Shown: piece by piece, positions 20,274 through 23,015 of the stretch
Numbering within the stretch: the first letter of the stretch is position 1
How the letters are laid out: each line of letters opens with the position of its first letter
Assembly: GCA_905198825.1 (NCBI GenBank)
Contig: CAJKEF010000004.1
Location: 1-23,015, forward strand
DNA from: an uncultured Collinsella sp.
GTDB taxonomy: Bacteria > Actinomycetota > Coriobacteriia > Coriobacteriales > Coriobacteriaceae
DNA: 23,015 bases
Direction: 5' to 3'
Notes under the pieces: model-generated
What the model was told of the DNA's origin: nothing
The model's database searches: none
What the model saw: the letters and a program-made list of their open reading frames with translations, nothing else
Made by a program: the position numbers and the translations under genes

Positions 20274-22490
20274 ATGGAACAATTCCCGCGATCGAGTTCG
20301 CGCAGCTCACGCCACGCGAGCGATCAACAAGCGCCGCACGAACGTTCGCGCGCTAACCGACAAGCCACCGAGCCGCGCCGCGCCGCAGGCTCTCATCGCG
20401 CGCCCGCCAACAAGGGTACCCACACCAACAGCGCCGCAAAAGAACAGGCGCCCACGCGCCCCAAATCTCGCTATATCCCCGCCCTCGACGGCCTGCGCAC
20501 GCTTGCCGTCGTCGCAGTGGTGCTCTATCACCTCAACCTCACGTGGGCTCAGGGCGGCCTGCTCGGTGTCACGATCTTCTTTGTGCTTTCGGGCTATCTG
20601 ATCACGCGCCTGCTCATCAACGAGGTGTCAAAGACCGGGCGCATCGACCTCAAGAGCTTCTGGATCCGCCGTATCCGCCGCCTGTTCCCCGCCGTGGTGA
20701 CCGTCGTGGTGGTGACCTGCGCGCTGTGCACCGTCTTTAACCATGTGATGCTCACCAAGATGCGCCCCGACATCCTGCCGTCGCTGTTGTTCTTCAACAA
20801 CTGGTGGCAGATTGCCCAAAACGTCTCGTACTTCAATGCTCTAGGCGACCCCTCGCCGCTCACGCACTTTTGGTCGCTTGCCATCGAGGAACAGTTCTAC
20901 CTGATTTGGCCGCCACTGCTGTTTGCCATGGTATCCATGCATGTGAGCAAGCCCAACACGCGCCGCGTGGTTCTGGGCCTTGCCGCGGTATCTGCCCTCG
21001 CCATGATGGTGCTTTACAACCCTGCCGCCGACCCCAGCCGCGTGTACTACGGCACCGACACCCGCGTGTTCTCGCTGCTGCTGGGTGCCTGGATGGCCTT
21101 TATCCCCGATCGCGACCTGGCGCCTGCGCGCCTCGCTCATCGTTTGGGGCTCAATCGCCTGGCTGGCGCCGCCAAGCACGGCAAGAACGCCGAGGGCAAG
21201 CCTGGCAAGAAGGTCGACGAATCAGCCGATACCGCCCCGGCACAGCCGAGCGCCCTCGTGCGCTTTTGGTCCTCGCCCGCATCCATCGATGTGTTGGGCG
21301 TCGTGGGCCTGGTTGGCCTTGCCGCCATGGTCGCGCTCACCAACGGCTACACCGCGTTCCAGTATCGCGGCGGCACGCTGTTATGCTCCATCCTCACGCT
21401 CATGGTTATTGCGGCATGTGTGCAGCCTCAGGGCATGGTTGCCCGCGCACTGTCCGCCGAGCCGCTCGTGTGGGTTGGCAAGCGCTCGTATAGCATCTAC
21501 CTGTGGCACTATCCGCTGCTGCTGCTTATGAACCCGGTCGCCAACATCAGCGATACGCCCTGGTGGCAGTACATCTTGCAGGTACTTGTGGTGGTCGCCG
21601 TAGCCGAGTGCTCCTATCGCTTTATCGAAACGCCGTTTAGGAAGGGCGCCTTCGGCCGCACCGTCGCCGAATTCCGCGATGGCACCACCACGCCCGTCAA
21701 CTGGGCACGCGCGCACGTCCCTGTCTGCGCAGCCTGCGCTGTCGTGTTGGTCGTTGCACTGGGCGGCCTGGTCTTTGTGCCCGAGACGTCTGCGCTGAGC
21801 GGCGAGGGCGCAGAAGTTCTGAACAAGGAAGCCAAGAACACCGCGCCCGCCGACCAACAGGCGGCCGACGACACCGACAAGGACAACGACGGCTTCCCCG
21901 ATGGCTCCTACGATCTGCTTATGATCGGCGACTCCGTGTCGCTGCGTGCCGTGGACACCTTTGATGGCGTGTTCCCGCACAGCCATATCGATGCCGAAAA
22001 GGGCCGCCAGTTTGATGCGGGCCGCGCGACATTTGAGGGCTATATCCAGCAGAACCTTGCCGGCAAGATCGTGGTCTTTGCGCTGGGCACCAACGGCCTG
22101 GTGACCGACGCCCAGATTGACGCCATCATGGCCGATGCCGGCGATCAGCGCATCGTCGTATTTGTTAACACGCGTAGCCCGCAGCCGTGGGTCGGGTCCA
22201 CGAACCAGGCCATCGCCAACGCCGCCACGCGCTACAAAAACGTTCGCGTTATCGACTGGTACGGATACAGTGCCAACCGCAACGACCTGTTCGATGGCGA
22301 TGGCACGCATCTATCGACCACTGGCGTGACTGAGTACCTCAACTTGATCCACGATGCCGTCAAGAAGGACCTGCCCGTACATCCCGAGGATCACGTCAAC
22401 GATCCGCAGCCGGCAGCCGTCAAGTCTGCCACCGACGCACTCGTCAATGCGCTCGCTCTCAAGCCGCACAAGCTGGGCACCGACAAGTAA
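20274..22490 (+). CDS. Membrane O-acyltransferase with C-terminal SGNH domain (OafA/YrhL-like)
   Basis: A 738-residue protein, the only convincing plus-strand gene here. Residues 1-66 form a basic, disordered cytoplasmic tail. An acyltransferase-3 domain with about ten membrane helices follows (67-505), with YIPALDGLRTLAVVAVVLYH (H86), FFVLSGYLIT, RRLFPA and FWSLAIEEQFYL (E205/E206). A lysine-rich insertion lies at about 293-330. After a linker containing DTDKDNDG comes an extracytoplasmic SGNH hydrolase-like domain (545-700), with S554 in GDS, N607 in GTN, and D676/H679 in DGTH. Family members acetylate peptidoglycan or cell-surface polysaccharides by passing acyl groups across the membrane. 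The ATG at 20274 has only a weak ribosome-binding site. Divergently placed from the ribokinase gene across 186 bases, with a possible TACAAT -10 at 20231; no functional link is evident. Confidence 0.92.
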   Translation: MEQFPRSSSRSSRHASDQQAPHERSRANRQATEPRRAAGSHRAPANKGTHTNSAAKEQAPTRPKSRYIPALDGLRTLAVVAVVLYHLNLTWAQGGLLGVTIFFVLSGYLITRLLINEVSKTGRIDLKSFWIRRIRRLFPAVVTVVVVTCALCTVFNHVMLTKMRPDILPSLLFFNNWWQIAQNVSYFNALGDPSPLTHFWSLAIEEQFYLIWPPLLFAMVSMHVSKPNTRRVVLGLAAVSALAMMVLYNPAADPSRVYYGTDTRVFSLLLGAWMAFIPDRDLAPARLAHRLGLNRLAGAAKHGKNAEGKPGKKVDESADTAPAQPSALVRFWSSPASIDVLGVVGLVGLAAMVALTNGYTAFQYRGGTLLCSILTLMVIAACVQPQGMVARALSAEPLVWVGKRSYSIYLWHYPLLLLMNPVANISDTPWWQYILQVLVVVAVAECSYRFIETPFRKGAFGRTVAEFRDGTTTPVNWARAHVPVCAACAVVLVVALGGLVFVPETSALSGEGAEVLNKEAKNTAPADQQAADDTDKDNDGFPDGSYDLLMIGDSVSLRAVDTFDGVFPHSHIDAEKGRQFDAGRATFEGYIQQNLAGKIVVFALGTNGLVTDAQIDAIMADAGDQRIVVFVNTRSPQPWVGSTNQAIANAATRYKNVRVIDWYGYSANRNDLFDGDGTHLSTTGVTEYLNLIHDAVKKDLPVHPEDHVNDPQPAAVKSATDALVNALALKPHKLGTDK

Positions 22491-22547
22491 CCTGCAGCAA
22501 ACAACCCAAAATCACTCTTTTAGAGCCGGCCCCAAGAGGTCGCGGGC

Positions 22548-22582
22548 AAAAACAGGCCGCAACCCATGGCGGCGGCCTGTTT
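22548..22582 (-). terminator. Intrinsic terminator between converging genes
   Basis: AAACAGGCCGC (22550-22560) pairs perfectly with GCGGCCTGTTT (22572-22582). On the minus strand it ends in TTTTTG, so it terminates the metal transporter gene. The plus strand has only three T residues after the stem, so it may serve the acyltransferase gene less efficiently. Confidence 0.8.
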
Positions 22583-22599
22583 GGAGTCCAAAAGAGGCG

Positions 22600-23015
22600 C
22601 TAAGCGCTGTAGCCCATCGCCTGCAGGACAAACATGACGACCGTGAGCACCGTAATCACGGCGATAGTCGCCCAAGTAAGCACGTTCCACACGCGGCCGT
22701 TGCGGTTAGCGCCCATAATGTGACGGTCAGCGGCAATAACCACCTGGAACACCAGAACCACGGGCAGTAGCACGCCATTGATGACCTGCGAGGTCATCAT
22801 AATCTGGAACAGATCGACGCCGGGCATAAGCACCAGCACGGCAGAGATACCGATGATGGCCGTAATGATGCCGCGATAGACCGGGGCCTCGTCCCAGCTG
22901 CGGTCGGCACCGCGCTCCCAGCCAAATGCCTCGCAGATAGCGCTCGACGTAACGCCCGGCAGCACGCAGGCGGCCAAGAAGCTCGCCGCGACCAGGCCCG
23001 AGGCAAACAGTACCG
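22600..23015 (-). CDS. Nramp-family divalent metal transporter, C-terminal part
   Basis: The gene runs off the right edge; about 137 residues of the C-terminal end are visible. The readable frame continues from the edge as LFASGLVAASFLAACVLPGV, then CEAFGWERG, DEAPVYRGI, VDLFQIMMTSQVINGVLLPV and a final membrane helix. These match the late helices of Nramp/MntH-like proton-coupled transporters for manganese, iron or related metals. At least three or four membrane helices are visible. The metal-binding residues of helices 1 and 6 lie outside the window, so substrate and integrity cannot be judged. A terminator follows its TAG stop codon. Confidence 0.85.
   Translation of the reverse strand, partial: VLFASGLVAASFLAACVLPGVTSSAICEAFGWERGADRSWDEAPVYRGIITAIIGISAVLVLMPGVDLFQIMMTSQVINGVLLPVVLVFQVVIAADRHIMGANRNGRVWNVLTWATIAVITVLTVVMFVLQAMGYSA

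Overview
The window is GC-rich and almost every gene lies on the minus strand. Clean Shine-Dalgarno sites (AAAGGAG-type) precede most starts. The protein families (LuxR-type regulators with multi-pass sensors, PTS/GH1 beta-glucoside genes, split transketolase, LuxS, a DUF4867-like protein) suggest a gut Actinomycetota of class Coriobacteriia, most likely Collinsella or a close relative. This assignment rests on protein character and codon style, not on a marker gene.

Layout from left to right. (1) 56-4045: a three-gene signalling operon, read leftward as a multi-TM sensor-like protein without a recognisable kinase core, then a HisKA_3-type histidine kinase, then a NarL/LuxR response regulator, with 4-bp overlaps at both junctions. 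(2) 4200-6170: a GH1 6-phospho-beta-glucosidase flanked by structured repeats. (3) 6171-7448: a DUF4867-like gene behind a perfect inverted-repeat operator candidate, then luxS. (4) 7600-13757: a sugar-catabolic cluster read leftward as LacI regulator, L-fucose/D-arabinose-isomerase-like protein, transketolase N half, transketolase C half, and a glycerol-kinase-like FGGY kinase. (5) 13940-18015: a beta-glucoside operon of BglG/LicT antiterminator, PTS EIIBC and a second GH1 6-phospho-beta-glucosidase, led by RAT-like antiterminator sites and a strong terminator. (6) 18113-20087: ribokinase and nucleoside hydrolase, a ribonucleoside salvage pair. (7) 20274-22490, plus strand: a membrane O-acyltransferase with a C-terminal SGNH domain. 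(8) 22600 to the right edge: the C-terminal part of an Nramp-type metal transporter.

How the genes work together. The PTS EIIBC imports and phosphorylates a beta-glucoside, the adjacent GH1 enzyme cleaves the phosphorylated product, and the antiterminator opens its own operon at the leader RNA. In the cluster at 7600-13757 an aldose would be isomerised to a ketose, phosphorylated by the FGGY kinase and processed by a dedicated two-subunit transketolase. This logic resembles the known D-apiose/apulose-4-phosphate transketolase route, but the isomerase fold differs and the true substrate is unknown. No dedicated transporter for it is visible.

The intergenic DNA is unusually structured. It holds two copies of a long imperfect hairpin with a GCGTAC...GTACGC tip, a 140-bp element with 17-bp perfect terminal inverted repeats, and several GGGAC/GTCCC palindromes. 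No tRNA, rRNA, CRISPR array or transposase gene was seen.
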